In this document: piece by piece, positions 11,290 to 22,139 of the stretch
Numbering within the stretch: position 1 is the first letter of the stretch
How the letters are laid out: every line of letters begins with the position of its first letter
Assembly (NCBI RefSeq): GCF_000002425.4
Contig: NC_037256.1
Location: 12,929,556 to 12,993,555 of the forward strand
Direction: 5' to 3'
DNA: 64,000 bases
Origin: Physcomitrium patens
Lineage: Eukaryota; Streptophyta; Bryopsida; Funariales; Funariaceae
Position numbers and translations under genes: made by a program
The notes under the pieces: model-generated
Told to the model about the DNA's origin: nothing
Seen by the model: only the letters and a program-made list of their open reading frames with translations
The model's database searches: none

Positions 11290-11697
11290 TGAAGAACAAG
11301 CACTTTAAAGACATAATACTTAACATCAGTAAGGTTGTACACAAATAGAGTATGGAATAAGATGTCTCTCACTTCCAATATCCATTACTTAAAGGTAGTG
11401 GTTTCTGCCCTAAAAGATATCTTCCACTCTTTGACTTTTACACATATGGCCCTAGGATCCTTTTGGCATCTCATGAGCCTCGAGGGTATTCTATGACACA
11501 TACTAATGACTCATACTTAGGCTTTGGATATTCCCTTGTTAATACTTTATCCTTTTGACTTTGACTCTTGATCCATGATTTCGTTTTATATCCATTGGAT
11601 GTCCTTACCATATATCAAAAGTCAAACCTTTGACCACTAGTAATTTATCTAAGTTAATATCCTCTATAAGGTAACTTATTTTATTTTTACTTTAATA
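11290..11697 (-). repeat. CopB-1 5' LTR
   Basis: 408 bp partner of 6150-6557. On the plus strand it starts TGAAGAACAAG next to the leader. Confidence 0.9.
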
Positions 11698-13460
11698 AGT
11701 ATGAACAAGGAGTGAAAAACAAGTATTCAACAATGTTGATGGAAAGAATAAAGAGAGCTATGGACAGAGAGAAAAGCTACCAAAATGTGAGAGCTAAGTA
11801 CAATTTGGAATTGCTGTCTTTAGTAGATCTTACCAATATGGAACCAATGAAGTTGGAAATGTACTAGTTTTCAAAAAGATAGAGATTTTAAAAATATGTA
11901 ATTATATCAATTTTTGCAAAGGTTAGATAACTTTTCGCCAATTGATGTAGAATTGGTGGAGGAATATATAGCAAATTATGACCTAGAGAATGATTTTATT
12001 ATTATGAAGGAGAGCATTATTGGAATCGATGAGACTACCTTACAAAAGATATTGCACTTCTCAATTAGTGAGTTTGTGATGGGTGTTCAAGTATCTAGTA
12101 ATTTTTGACTGAGAAGTTATTTTAAAGGTGGCATGTCATTATTTGAGAAGAGTCAAGGTTGAAAAATGGTAGAAGTACTTATACTAGAGCTTATAGAATA
12201 GATGTATTTCATTGAGAAGTGATTAAGCTTGAATTGATATACCACGTACATATCCAAACGGCTATTATTTGTTGCGATAGGAATGCTTGAAGATATGGTA
12301 TTTAATTGGATACCTTTTATAGTAACTAGAATCCATGCGGAGATAGGAGCTAACTGAGGGACAAGATAATTTGCACCTTTATTCTACTCCAATCATCTGC
12401 ACTTCATAATTGCATATACGTTGAATCAAATAGCACTAGTAAGGAAGAAAAATATACCCTCTTCAGTGCCTCAACAATGTATTCAAAATTTAACGATGTA
12501 ATTAGCTAGTCAAAAGGTCATAGTATACAAAATTAGAGAATTAAGTAACTTGTTGGAATGAAGGACTATACTAGAGATTCCACTAAAGCGAGTTCTAATT
12601 TATTTGGTAATTGAAGAGAAGAGTGAAGTTTCAATTTTGATGGATATCAACCAATTAGTATTTTGACATGGCAAAATACTAGAAGGAATAAATCTCAAGG
12701 AAGTTATATTGGCTCAAATTTTTCAATTACAACTCACAGTGAATAAATTGGATGGAGAGGAAAATTTAAGGTAGTAATTGGAGGCAAGCAGGAAAGAGAT
12801 ATTGGAGCAAGGCTGCTAAATTAAAGAAAATGATCAAATTATCTAAAAAAAAATACAAAATCTAAATTATTATTGGAGCATAAATTTAGAGAGAAAAAAG
12901 AAGCTTGGAAAAAAGAAAAAAAAAATACATTCAATGTATTGTAGAAGGCCAATGATAAGACATATTCCAAATTTGAAGTATATCAATTTTAAAACAAGAA
13001 AAGGCAAAGTGTTAATTAGAAATAGATAGAGAGAAAACAAAGTTATTAGAATAGAAAAATTAGACATTAGGTGACTAGTATAGAATTGAAACAAAAAAGT
13101 TACGGATAGAAATGGGAACCTTAAAAGCTGTAGTGATAAAATTAGAGGATGATTTAGCCAGTATTAGTTAGTCAAAGATGTCTATCCTACTAGTTTCAAT
13201 AATTGATGAATTAAAAAAAAAAAAATGAGGCAACAACAACACCATTTAAAAACAAAAGATGTCACGATTTTGTAATTGGAGACTCAAGTTTGTAAATTGG
13301 GAGCGTATAATGAGGACTTATCACTCTAATTAAAGAAAGAGCCAATAGAAGTATCAGAGGAAGATGAGGACTTATCATTAGAACTAGAATCAATAGAACT
13401 ACCTGTGGAGAATGTTAGAATTCATCAATCCAGCAAATCAGAGGATTAGAAACTTTATAA
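11698..13460 (+). pseudogene. GypD-1 post-integrase region, right part
   Basis: Counterpart of GypD-2 33640-35280. The clearest block, near 11930-12110, reads IDVELVEEYIANYDLEND against IDVELLEEYLTNYDPEDG in GypD-2; SYFKGGM follows in both. Beyond about 12480 the sequence becomes Lys/Glu-rich and coiled-coil-like, as in GypD-2. So this coding region belongs to the family, not to one copy. Decayed, with many breaks. Confidence 0.7.
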
Positions 13461-13475
13461 GGTTTTTATTGAAGA

Positions 13476-13499
13476 TTTTTTTTTTTTTTTTTTTTTTTT
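13476..13499. repeat. Poly(T) tract, 24 bp
   Basis: Homopolymer run just upstream of the GypD-1 3' LTR; not present in GypD-2. Confidence 0.9.
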
Positions 13500-13546
13500 A
13501 CTAATTCCGTGTTTGAGAGGATGTTGCATAGTTAAAAGTAGGGCTA

Positions 13547-14394
13547 TGTAGAATACGTAGAAATTATTTTTTGTAGAACATTGATTAGATATTGATAAAA
13601 GTTGTTAAATCATCTATAAGACAATCAATTTAGGAAGTAAGATAGATGATTTAATCAAGAAAAGTAATTAAGTAAGAAATATTGGTTGAAATCTTTATTT
13701 TAGAATAAATATAAATTGATTGGAGAAGAAGTAAGAAGAGCCAGACTATAATAGTCATGAGCTAAAATAAGCTTGGTCCTACTTCTTATTTTTATTTTCT
13801 TTATAAGAAGGAAAATGGATAGAATTTGAACAATGTAAGGTAAAATTTTGTAATAAAAAAAAATAATTTATATGATGTTAAATGAAAAATTGAATTTATT
13901 GTAAACTAAATTATAAGTTAAGAATTAAAAAGTCGATAATAAAAGATGTTTGTGAAGTATAGATATAACTAGAAGAATTATAATATATTGATTTTTGAGA
14001 GTTGAGAGTGTGCCATAAAAAGAAGTCTATAGAGTTTGGAATTGTCTGAAGTAGATTATTGGAAATGATAATTAGTTTTAGAAAATTCCATTGATTAGAT
14101 TATGAAATGTTTTATATAATCTTTTAAGATAGTAAAGTATTATCTATTTTTTTCATAAATTAGGAGAAGAGAAGAAAAAATGAATGCATAAGATAGAATT
14201 ATCAATTGCAATATTTATTTGATAAAATGTGGGAAGTATTGTAATTTTTTTGGTTGTTTTAGTTGATGGAGAGAGAGTTAATTGTGTGACCTTAACATGA
14301 AAACTCATACAGATAGTCTTTCCTCGTATTTGAATCCTCCTAAATAAGTTTATTTTGGTTATATTAGTCTAGAGTAAATAAAATAATAATTACA
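13547..14394 (+). repeat. GypD-1 3' LTR
   Basis: Begins TGTAGAATACGTAG after a purine-rich stretch and ends TTACA, aligning with the GypD-2 3' LTR (35333-36108) at both ends and in the conserved block TTAATTGTGTGACC near 14280. 848 bp against 776 bp in GypD-2. Heavily decayed. Confidence 0.78.
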
Positions 14395-15560
14395 AAGAGC
14401 ACATGTACTCTTTGCACCTAAAAAAGATAGTAGACTTTGCCTTTGCATCAACTATCAAGGTCTCAATAAGCAGACTATTAAAAATACATATCTACTTTCA
14501 TGCATAGATGATCTTCTTGACCAACTTTGACATGTGGCCATCTTTAGTAAATTACATCTTTGTAGTGGCTATCATTAGACACCTATTGCAAGAGAAGATG
14601 TAAAAAAGATGATATTTTGTATATACTATAGATATTTCAAATGGCTGATTTTATCCTTTGGCCTCACTAATGCTCCAACTTCTTTGATGGATCAAATGAA
14701 TAGATTGTTTCAAGACCTTTTGAATAAGTATGTAATCATCTTCATTGATGATATCCTTATATATAGTAAAATCTTTAAAGATCATAAGCAATACCTATGA
14801 AAAGTACTACATCGCCTATAAAATAATGGCTTTTTATTGCAAGCAATCAAAATGTGAATTTTATAAGTTGAAAGCCACCTTTTGGAAGCATGAAGTATCC
14901 TTTGAAGGCATGTGTATGGAGCAAGATAAGATAAAAGTAGTAGAGAATTGGCCAATCCCTAAGGATGATTTTGAAGTTCACTCATTTTTAGGCCTTTTTG
15001 AATACTATCACCGTTTTGTTCAATGATTTGCTTACATCCTTGCCTCATTGATAAATGTATTAGAGAAGGATGCTCCATTTGAATAGAAACTAAATAGCAA
15101 AATATCTTTGATAAGTTGAAGGAGGTACTTATTATTGCTCCAATATTGCAACCGTATAATTATAATCTTCATTTGTATGCTTGACATTGATACTTTCGAC
15201 TTTATTATTAGAGCAGTCCTTCAACAAAACTTTAATAAGAGCCTTCAACCTGTGATGTATGAATCATGTAAGCTCAGAAGGATAAAGCACAATTACTTTG
15301 CACGTGATCAAGAAAAATTAGTAATTGTATATGCTATAAAGGTGTGGCGACACTATCTATTAGAAAAGCTAGTGATTGTTCGGACTAACTATCAATCATT
15401 GCTACATGATTTGCATCTGAAAAATATGAAATTGTGGCATCATCATTAAGAAGAATAATTGTAGCTTTTTGATATTCAACTTGAATACAAGTAAGGGCGA
15501 TAACATACTATATCAGATAACTTATCGAAAAGATTAGACTTAAAAGATAAATTTAGAAAT
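14395..15560 (+). pseudogene. GypC-1 reverse transcriptase and RNase H remnant
   Basis: The fingers phrase [19 protein letters not shown] opens the piece. Then LSFGLTNAPTSLMDQMNRLF and the catalytic region YVIIFIDDILIYSKIFKDH (about 14725-14785), followed by VSFEGMCMEQDKIKVVENWP and the RNase H part (LQPVMYESCKLRRIKHNY). These are Ty3/gypsy chromovirus motifs. Many breaks. Confidence 0.85.
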
Positions 15561-15619
15561 AAAGAAGAAGTTACTACTATTAATAGTATCATTTTAGATC
15601 TAACCAAAGAAATAGAATG

Positions 15620-16990
15620 GAAGGAAGCTATGCATTGAGATGCTTATTTTAAAATAGTTAGCGATTGGATTAAGATGTATAATATATAATATTAAGATTA
15701 CACTCTTAGTGATGACTTATTTTATTTTAAGAAATAAATTTATATATCCAATAATATTAAACTCTAAATGTGCATACTTCAAAAAAAACATGACATCCCA
15801 ATATTTGGACATCTAGGATGAATGAAGGCTCTAGAATAGATCTTAACGATATTATTTTAGATAAGTTTAGATTGTAATGTTTAAGCCTGTGTATGCTCTT
15901 GCAAGTCATATCAACATAACAAAACATGCAACGCAATGTCTCTTGAATTATTATAGCTAATTTTTTTTATTTATAGCATGTTGAGAGTAGGTGATTGTGG
16001 ATCTCATTACATGTTTGCCGTAGACACCGCATAATAATACTATAGTTGTCATCTTTATAGATCAACTCTCAAAGCACCTTCACTTGGCCATGGTGCACTT
16101 CGATATTGATGCTCGAATGCTTGCATAAGTCTTCTTTGATACCATCTTTTGTTACTATGAATTACCTTATATCATTGTTTCAGATTGAGATTCACACTTC
16201 ATAAGAAGTTTTTGGCAAGCCTTGTTTAAGCTATTAAGTATACGACTTGTCATGTCTACACTCTTCTATTTCCAAACAGATGGATAAATAGAGTATGTAA
16301 ATCGAACCTTAGAAGATATGTTGTAGACATTTGTGGTGGTTCATTATAATAATTGGGATGAATACTTGTCACCTTTGATATTTACTTATAATGATAGTAT
16401 ATAAACAAATACTGATCATTCACCATTTTTTCTTAATACTGATCATTCACTATTTTTTTTTAATATTGATTAACATCTAATTACACTAATAACTCTCTAT
16501 CATACCATTGACAATAATAACTTGACAATAGAGGAATTTATACAATGCCTTATAACAACCTTATAAGAGGTACAACACCACCTCTTTACTATACAAAATT
16601 GATAGAAGCAATATGCGGATAACCATCGGTAACACAAGACTTTCTAAGAAGGTGATCAAGTGTTACTCTCCAACGCCAATTTGCCACTTACTACATCAAC
16701 TCAAATCTATAAACTAATATCTTAATGGCTTGAATCTTTTCATATTTCTATAATGATTTTTGATGTAGCGTATTACTTCAAGCTTTTGCCATATATTTGG
16801 ATTCATTTAGTCTTCCATGTTTTACAACTGAAAGTATTTCATACTAAGCCAAAGTGCTTTTCAAATTGATACTAACTACCACCACCACTAGTTGTAGTTG
16901 ATGATCAATAAGAATATGAAGTAGATAATATTTTGGAGCATTGCTACCTTTGTCGTGGAAGTGGACATCCACAACTTTAGTACAAAGTTC
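15620..16990 (+). pseudogene. GypC-1 integrase and chromodomain remnant
   Basis: Integrase zinc-binding end and core are recognisable (for example SFWQALFKLLS near 16210, and the C-terminal phrase IHLVFHVLQLK near 16800-16830). At about 16905-16990 a chromodomain start is visible: EYEVDNILEHCYLCRGSGHP. Chromodomains on integrase bind modified histone tails and steer insertion, usually to heterochromatin. Strongly decayed. Confidence 0.75.
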
Positions 16991-17107
16991 TTTGAAAAGC
17001 TTATTTCATTTACAATGCAATGTAAGAACCTGCACAAAATCTCACCTATTATCAAGAGACAATTTCAAAATACTATATGGAGTAAAACAAGGATGTTCCG
17101 CATTACA

Positions 17108-17121
17108 AGAAGGGGATTAAC
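17108..17121 (+). promoter_or_regulatory. Polypurine tract of GypC-1
   Basis: AGAAGGGGATTAA directly before the LTR start TGTAACAGG; primes plus-strand DNA synthesis in LTR elements. Resembles the GypF tract at 41914-41926. Confidence 0.75.
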
Positions 17122-17612
17122 TGTAACAGGGTATAGATAAGATAATTATATAGATAGTTAAAACCATAGAAGTTTCTAGAATTGGGATTAGATTAGTGAA
17201 TCAAGTAGGATCTATTGTAGAATATTCTAGAAAGAATTTAGGATAGTTATTTAGATGGAATCTATCATAGAATTTTCTAAAAAAGGCTTAAGGTCGTTAT
17301 CTAGGTAGGATCTACTATCTACAAAACTTTTTAAAAAGTCTAAGGTGATATAACAAGATATAAATAGGACTAGCCAAGGCCTTTTGGGATAGCTAGTCAG
17401 ATATGGTTTTGAACTCTTTTTCTTAGTAAAGTTTGGTTTTGCATCTTTTAATTCAGATCTATTATATTCACTTAATTTTATCTTTTATATCTTATATTGT
17501 TTAATTCTATTCAATTTTATTTTGATTTATTTAGTGTTATTTTGTGATGAAGCTTTATGTTGCTATGGATTAAAAGGACCTTGGATTTTTGAAATAGTTT
17601 AGTCTTTTTTCA
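17122..17612 (+). repeat. GypC-1 3' LTR
   Basis: About 490 bp, from TGTAACAGG to near the block TAGTCTT. It aligns with the GypC-2 LTR (46531-47082), and its 3' part with 420-650. The upstream part carries a tandem array of about 50 bp units (17163-17340), then a TATA box at 17359-17366. Confidence 0.82.
17163..17366 (+). promoter_or_regulatory. Tandem heat-shock-element-like array and TATA box in the GypC LTR
   Basis: Four motifs fit or nearly fit GAAnnTTCnnGAA: 17168-17180 (GAAGTTTCTAGAA, perfect), 17219-17231 (GAATATTCTAGAA, perfect), 17269-17281 (one change), and 17322-17334 (AAAACTTTTTAAA, as expected after C-to-T and G-to-A decay). Their starts are 51, 50 and 53 bp apart and lie in repeated units. 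TATAAATA at 17359-17366 follows the last one by 25 bp. The consensus is that of heat shock factor sites; heat response here is inference. Confidence 0.75.
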
Positions 17613-17625
17613 AATATATTTTATT

Positions 17626-18072
17626 AAAAATTATAAAATATAAAAAAAAATATCAAAAATATAAAACATGAGTTAAAAAAATGTAGAATAATTGATGAAG
17701 ATGAATGTATATCACAAGTATTTGAAGAATCTTGCTTCAATGATATTATGGATAATTTATAAATATTATTGGATTTAGATGCTTTGACAAGAAATGAAGA
17801 GAGATATTTCAAAGAAATATTCTTACGATATGATAAGACACTTGTATTTGAATTACATGAAATTGGATGCATTTATCTAAGTGTTGTAGCATTTATGGTT
17901 ATTATTATAATTCCACATGAATCATGGAATTTGATGCCAATTTTAGTTCCAAAGACCCATTTGCTAAAACTAGTTGAATTACTCAATGAAAAGATTACAA
18001 CAAAAATTTTAAAACCATCTAATACATTGTATTTCAATCGGTGGTTTACAGTACCTAAGAAAAATAGGACAT
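17626..18072 (+). pseudogene. Old GypE fragment: start of the reverse transcriptase region
   Basis: Matches GypE-2 around 56790-57085: FELHEIGCIYLSVVAFMVII against FESHEIGCVDPNIITPMVIF, then LPKLVELL- and RWFTVPKKN-like blocks. Plus strand, AT-biased, much older than GypE-1 or GypE-2. It is the left flank of GypD-2; more of the same kind of copy appears at 36109. Confidence 0.85.
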
Positions 18073-18480
18073 TGAATGTAGTTCAGCAGAAAGAGTGAAT
18101 TTGTGGTTGTGTAAAACACTGTAATATAAATGGTAGTTATGTGTGAAGAATTCCAGTAATTGGAATGAGAGTAATTGTGTGCTGAAGCTGTGATGTTGCG
18201 GTATTACAGTTGGAGATTATAAGAGTGAAGATATATTGGTGGAAATAACAGTTATTGATATGACTGAATTGTTGTAAGGAAGAGATTGATAAGCTGAAAG
18301 GAGAGATTATAGTTTCCTTGTGTGCTTAGACAATGGAAATAGAAACGATACATTGGAGGTAATTAATTGTGTGACCCTAACGTGAACGCTCAAGCAACTA
18401 GTCACTCCCCGTGTTCGAATTTCTCTATACAGGTTTATTCTAGGAGGTTTCTTTCGGAATAAGTAAAACGAGCAACCACA
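18073..18480 (+). repeat. GypD-2 5' LTR (partial)
   Basis: 408 bp equal in length to 35701-36108 and differing at six positions. Ends CAACCACA just before the primer site. Confidence 0.9.
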
Positions 18481-18483
18481 TTT

Positions 18484-18501
18484 TGGCGCCGCTGTCGGGG
18501 A
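18484..18501 (+). promoter_or_regulatory. Primer-binding site, tRNA-Asp type (GypD-2)
   Basis: TGGCGCCGCTGTCGGGGA differs at two positions from the tRNA-Asp site TGGCGCCGTTGCCGGGGA known from Athila-like plant elements. It lies four bases after the LTR end. Confidence 0.88.
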
Positions 18502-18539
18502 GTGATAATAGCTTTGAGCGTTAGGAATTAATTATAAAC

Positions 18540-19080
18540 GTGTGAGAAAATGGGCAATGGAAGACGATTTCAGTAGTGTTTGAAGAAAGATTATAGTTAA
18601 TAAGAACGAGAGCATTGCATCGAGGAAAATAAATCGGTTGAGAGAAAGACAGGAAAGAGCGCAAGGAAGGAACTTGCGTAGAGAGGAGCAAGAACGTAAT
18701 CTTAAAAGGAAGCATTGACAGAATTGGATTAAACCATGGTTGCAAGCTTGTCGGCCCATCCGAACATATCAAGAACCGGACAGACTGTTAATTCTGCAGT
18801 CTTATGTACCATTAGAAAAACTGCCAAGAGCACTCGCGGAAAATTTTATTAACATTCCAGTGGAAATCTTGAGGCCGTTAACTGAAAGAGAAGGAGGCAC
18901 AAAAGTATTTGGTACTCCATTGGGTAATTTTTTAGTAGGAGGTACCGTTGAAATAAGCAATAGGGGCTCTGCAGATTGGCATGAATTTGTTGCCAATAAA
19001 GGCAACTATATCGTATTTCAAAATCTTAACTTTTTCACCTGTAAGTCAACCAACAAAACTATTTGTGGAGAATAACAGTA
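18540..19080 (+). pseudogene. GypD-2 frame upstream of gag
   Basis: Between primer site and gag a charged reading frame includes PLEKLPRALAENFINIPVEI (about 18810-18870) and VEISNRGSADWHEFVANKGN. I recognise no domain. Ogre-type elements are known to carry an extra frame before gag, which this may be; it could instead be the gag N-terminus. I cannot decide from one copy. Confidence 0.45.
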
Positions 19081-20690
19081 AAGCAAGGACCGCTGAGAGC
19101 TCGATAATTAGAGTAAGGGAAAGCAGAGATTATTTTAAAATAAATTTCAGAGGAACAAAAAATTCGATGGCGGCAGGAGGACCAGCCGTTCTGATTGCAG
19201 TTCAAATGAGTACCTTGGGCGATCGTACGACTAGCGTCGTACCATTACCTACTTTTTGTGGTTTGCCAAGTGCGGACCCAGATCAACATTTGTCTCAATT
19301 CTTGACGGCGTGTGTAGCCAATAATGGAAGGACAGAAGACATTTGGCTCAGATGGTTGCCAGCGACACTAAAAGACACAGCGTTCGAGTGGTATAACCAC
19401 CAATCTGTAGGTCAATTTATCAATTGGAAGGCATTGAAAACGGCATTTTTAGTCCATTTCCGACCAATTGGTTTTGAAGAACGTCTTCGAGAAAGATTAA
19501 TGAATAGCAAAATAGTACCAGGGGAAGCGGTACAATCATATTATGGTCGTGTAGCAAATATACTTCGAAAATGGCCAAATAACCAAATGCCGAAATCGTT
19601 TGTGTTGTCCATATTGATTAATGGATTACACCCACCAGAATTGAAGATGTTTGTAAAGGAGGCCCAATCAACTACCATTGCAGCATCTCTTGAGCGAGCA
19701 AAAGTATGGGAGGAATGTCATTATGACCAGCACTTAACCGTTGGCACCACGATGATTCCATCGCAAGGCGGTTATCAAATGACAAATTGGAATGACACAT
19801 CGGAAAGTTATCCGGGAAGGAGTGATTATGGTACAATTCCACAGGAAATAGTGAATGTCGTTCCATTGCAGGCTGTACTACCATCATCGTCACAACCGCG
19901 TGTGCCTTATTCTGTGTATCAAAAATCAAATTCTGTATACCTACGAAGGAATTGACCAATGAATTGGTATCAAGGGATCCTAATGAGTTATTGCTGTTAA
20001 CATTAATGAAGAAAATGGATGAATTGGCTGTGAATCTGGCCAAGGATATAGAGAAAAAGCATAAATTGACCAATATGCGACCCAATGTTTGGTATAGCAA
20101 TTGTAAGGGACAAGGTCATTTGGTAACCGAATGTTCTTCACCACCCCAAATGATGGTTCAATGTACCTTTTGTAGGGGTAAGCATACCACTGCCAATTGT
20201 TGGAATTTAAGGAAACAACAACAAGTCGGACAACAGACCATGAGTCAACCAACTTCGTGGGATGTAAATCAAGTACAAACGAATAATAGTTTCGATTGGA
20301 ATGGAAATCGAGCAAATAGACAAAACAGGAATTATTCCAATTTTGAAAACTCTGAATTTCACCAAGAAGGTATATCCAATACCCATGGCTTGGGGGTGAA
20401 TCAGCAAGGATATCATCAATATTCACCCGGACAGAAGCCAATGCCAGAATCTACAGTACCAATGGGTCAACCAGGATCCTTCACTCAATCGACATGGAAT
20501 AGACCGAGCCGTTATATACCAGTAGAGATACCCAATATCCCTGAAGGAGCTGGCAGAAGACCACTTCGTTGCTATCGGTGCAGACAAATCGGACATTATG
20601 CGAGTGAATGTCCTAATCCAAGAGCAAGTGATGATTATGCCCCAATATGTGGAAATTGTAAGCAGTCTGGTCATACTTATCAGTAGTGCA
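18980..20690 (+). pseudogene. GypD-2 gag with zinc knuckles
   Basis: The retrotransposon gag domain is clear: LPTFCGLPSADPDQHLSQFL, WLRWLPATLKDTAFEWYNH, INWKALKTAFLVHFRPI and VQSYYGRVANILRKWP (about 19230-19590). The C-terminal half has several CCHC-like knuckles; the canonical one is CYRCRQIGHYASEC (20570-20611), preceded by CTFCRGKHTTANC and followed by CGNCKQSGH. The knuckles bind element RNA, and the gag domain builds the particle. Several knuckles in a row is more than the one or two of most plant families. Confidence 0.9.
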
Positions 20691-21299
20691 ACGCGGCATT
20701 TAATTATAATAATCGTGACCAGCAGATGCAAACAAGCCAGCCGACGGAGGACAAAGGTCCTGTTCAACGGGACTCACTAGTACATCGCATCGAGGTGGTG
20801 AACGCAGTATTTACCAGGGACCAACAAAAAGGCAAGAATCCAATTCAGGACTTAGATGACCCAATCGAAGTAACAACAGTAGCGCCATCCATGAGGCGAA
20901 CCAAACCAATACCAGTATTGGACCATATTCCAATATTGGGACCTCAACAGGACGAGGAACCCAATTCAGTTTCACGTGCCAATTTTTCGGAGACATCAAG
21001 ATCAATTCCAAATGACCCCGTCTCAATACCCGCACAACCCAATATAAGCTCATACCCATTGAAGGAACCTTTAGTGGTTGAAGAGTCTACTAAGAGGAAG
21101 GAATTGCTGCCAAATAGAGTCAAAACGAAACCAATGAAACGCAAAAGAGCATTGGGAGTTACTCTCAATATGCAACCCTACGACATATTGAAGGATTTGG
21201 ATGTTATCCAGCCTTCAATTACAATGAAGCAACTTTTGGCTGTAGCACCGGAATGTCGATCAACATTGAATTCAGCGTTAATACGGCGGAGATCCCGCA

Positions 21300-21640
21300 C
21301 TAAAGAAATACATGAAGTTAGCTTAAACCCAGATCCGGGAGCACCAACAATCGATGTATCAATCGATGGAGTTTTAATTCCAGGGGTACAAGTCGATGGT
21401 GGCTCCAATGTGAATTTAATGAACGCTGATACAATGGAAGATTTGGATCTAAAGCAATTGATCCCTACAACATTAGTCTTACGAATGGCAGATCATAGTC
21501 GGGTTAAGCTGATGGGAATCTTACGCAATATTGCCACTGTAATCGCGGGATTGACATACAAAATTGATTATGTTGTATTTCGGTTACAGCGTTCTACGTT
21601 ATCGTATCCCATTTTATTGGGCAGACCTTAGTTGTATCAA
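21300..21640 (+). pseudogene. GypD-2 aspartic protease
   Basis: The site reads VDGGSNVNLMNADTMEDL (catalytic Asp codon at 21395-21397), a D-G-G variant comparable to the IDGGSS form of Tat-type plant elements. The C-terminal flap phrase YPILLGRP follows at about 21605-21630. A long Pro-rich linker (about 20730-21180) separates it from gag. Confidence 0.85.
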
Positions 21641-22139
21641 GCCAAGGCTAAGAACGATTGAGGCCACGGCACATTGACAATTGGAAAAGGCAGTGACCAG
21701 ATTGTTCTACAAATGTACCCGGTACAATATCACGGAGAAACTCCATTGCCCGAATCAGAATTTACATCGGATAACGAGAGTCACTCGATTGAGGAAGATG
21801 ACAATGCTATAGTTTCATCATAATTTGGGGCAGGTCAAATCCCTTCAACAACCAAGGGCGGAGTCTACCAATGTGGTGGCCCCGGCAAATATTTACTGCA
21901 TCAGGAGGATGCCTCTAACTCGGATCATGTTATTACCGAATGGATGACCCGATATGATGTCAATCATGTGAGTGCAATGCGGTCAGACACGAGTCACCAG
22001 CAGTTGCAGTCTCCTTCGCACGACGACGAGCCAATAGGTGATTTTAAATCGGTGACTGTGGAAGAACCTAGTTTCCAGACTCTGAACTTAGGCACCCCTG
22101 ACGCGCCCCAGAATATAAAGATATACAAGGGTATTCAAG

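Larger units (their letters stand above)
6150..11697 (-). mobile_element. CopB-1: Ty1/copia retrotransposon fossil, minus strand, both LTRs present
   Basis: Two 408 bp direct repeats (6150-6557 and 11290-11697) bound a minus-strand copia coding region in the order gag, protease, integrase, reverse transcriptase, RNase H, the diagnostic copia order. The repeats differ at roughly 9 % by eye, so the insertion is of intermediate age. Flanks ATTAT (6145-6149) and AGTAT (11698-11702) look like a decayed 5-bp target duplication. It lies in the post-integrase region of GypD-1, which continues on both sides. It is broken in about half a dozen or more places. Confidence 0.92.
2995..14394 (+). mobile_element. 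GypD-1: old Tat/Athila-like Ty3/gypsy fossil, interrupted by CopB-1
   Basis: From about 3010 the sequence follows GypD-2 from 22060 on: reverse transcriptase, RNase H, integrase, the post-integrase coding region and the 3' LTR. CopB-1 (6150-11697) sits inside the post-integrase region. The gag/protease half and the 5' LTR are not seen. Compared with GypD-2 almost every CG is lost and most differences are C-to-T or G-to-A, so the copy is much older. It has dozens of breaks. The LTR ends at 14394, where GypC-1 pol begins. Confidence 0.85.
14395..17612 (+). mobile_element. GypC-1, 3' piece: pol, chromodomain and 3' LTR
   Basis: Starts abruptly after the GypD-1 LTR, inside the reverse transcriptase, and runs through RNase H, integrase and a chromodomain remnant to a polypurine tract and LTR. 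It matches GypC-2 (49935-52506 and 62510-64000). Probably the same insertion as 415-1545, split by later insertions. Old, AT-biased, dozens of breaks. Confidence 0.82.

Noticed and set aside
12870-13094. Hydrophobic minus-strand open frame, possibly a small membrane protein
   Set aside because: Antisense to the Lys/Glu-rich coiled-coil region of GypD-1; AAA/GAA codons read as TTT/TTC on the other strand give false hydrophobic stretches.
18390-18430. GTTCGAATT in the GypD LTR as a tRNA-type B box or tRNA-derived piece
   Set aside because: No A box at the right distance and no cloverleaf; the same block is simply conserved LTR sequence in GypD-1.
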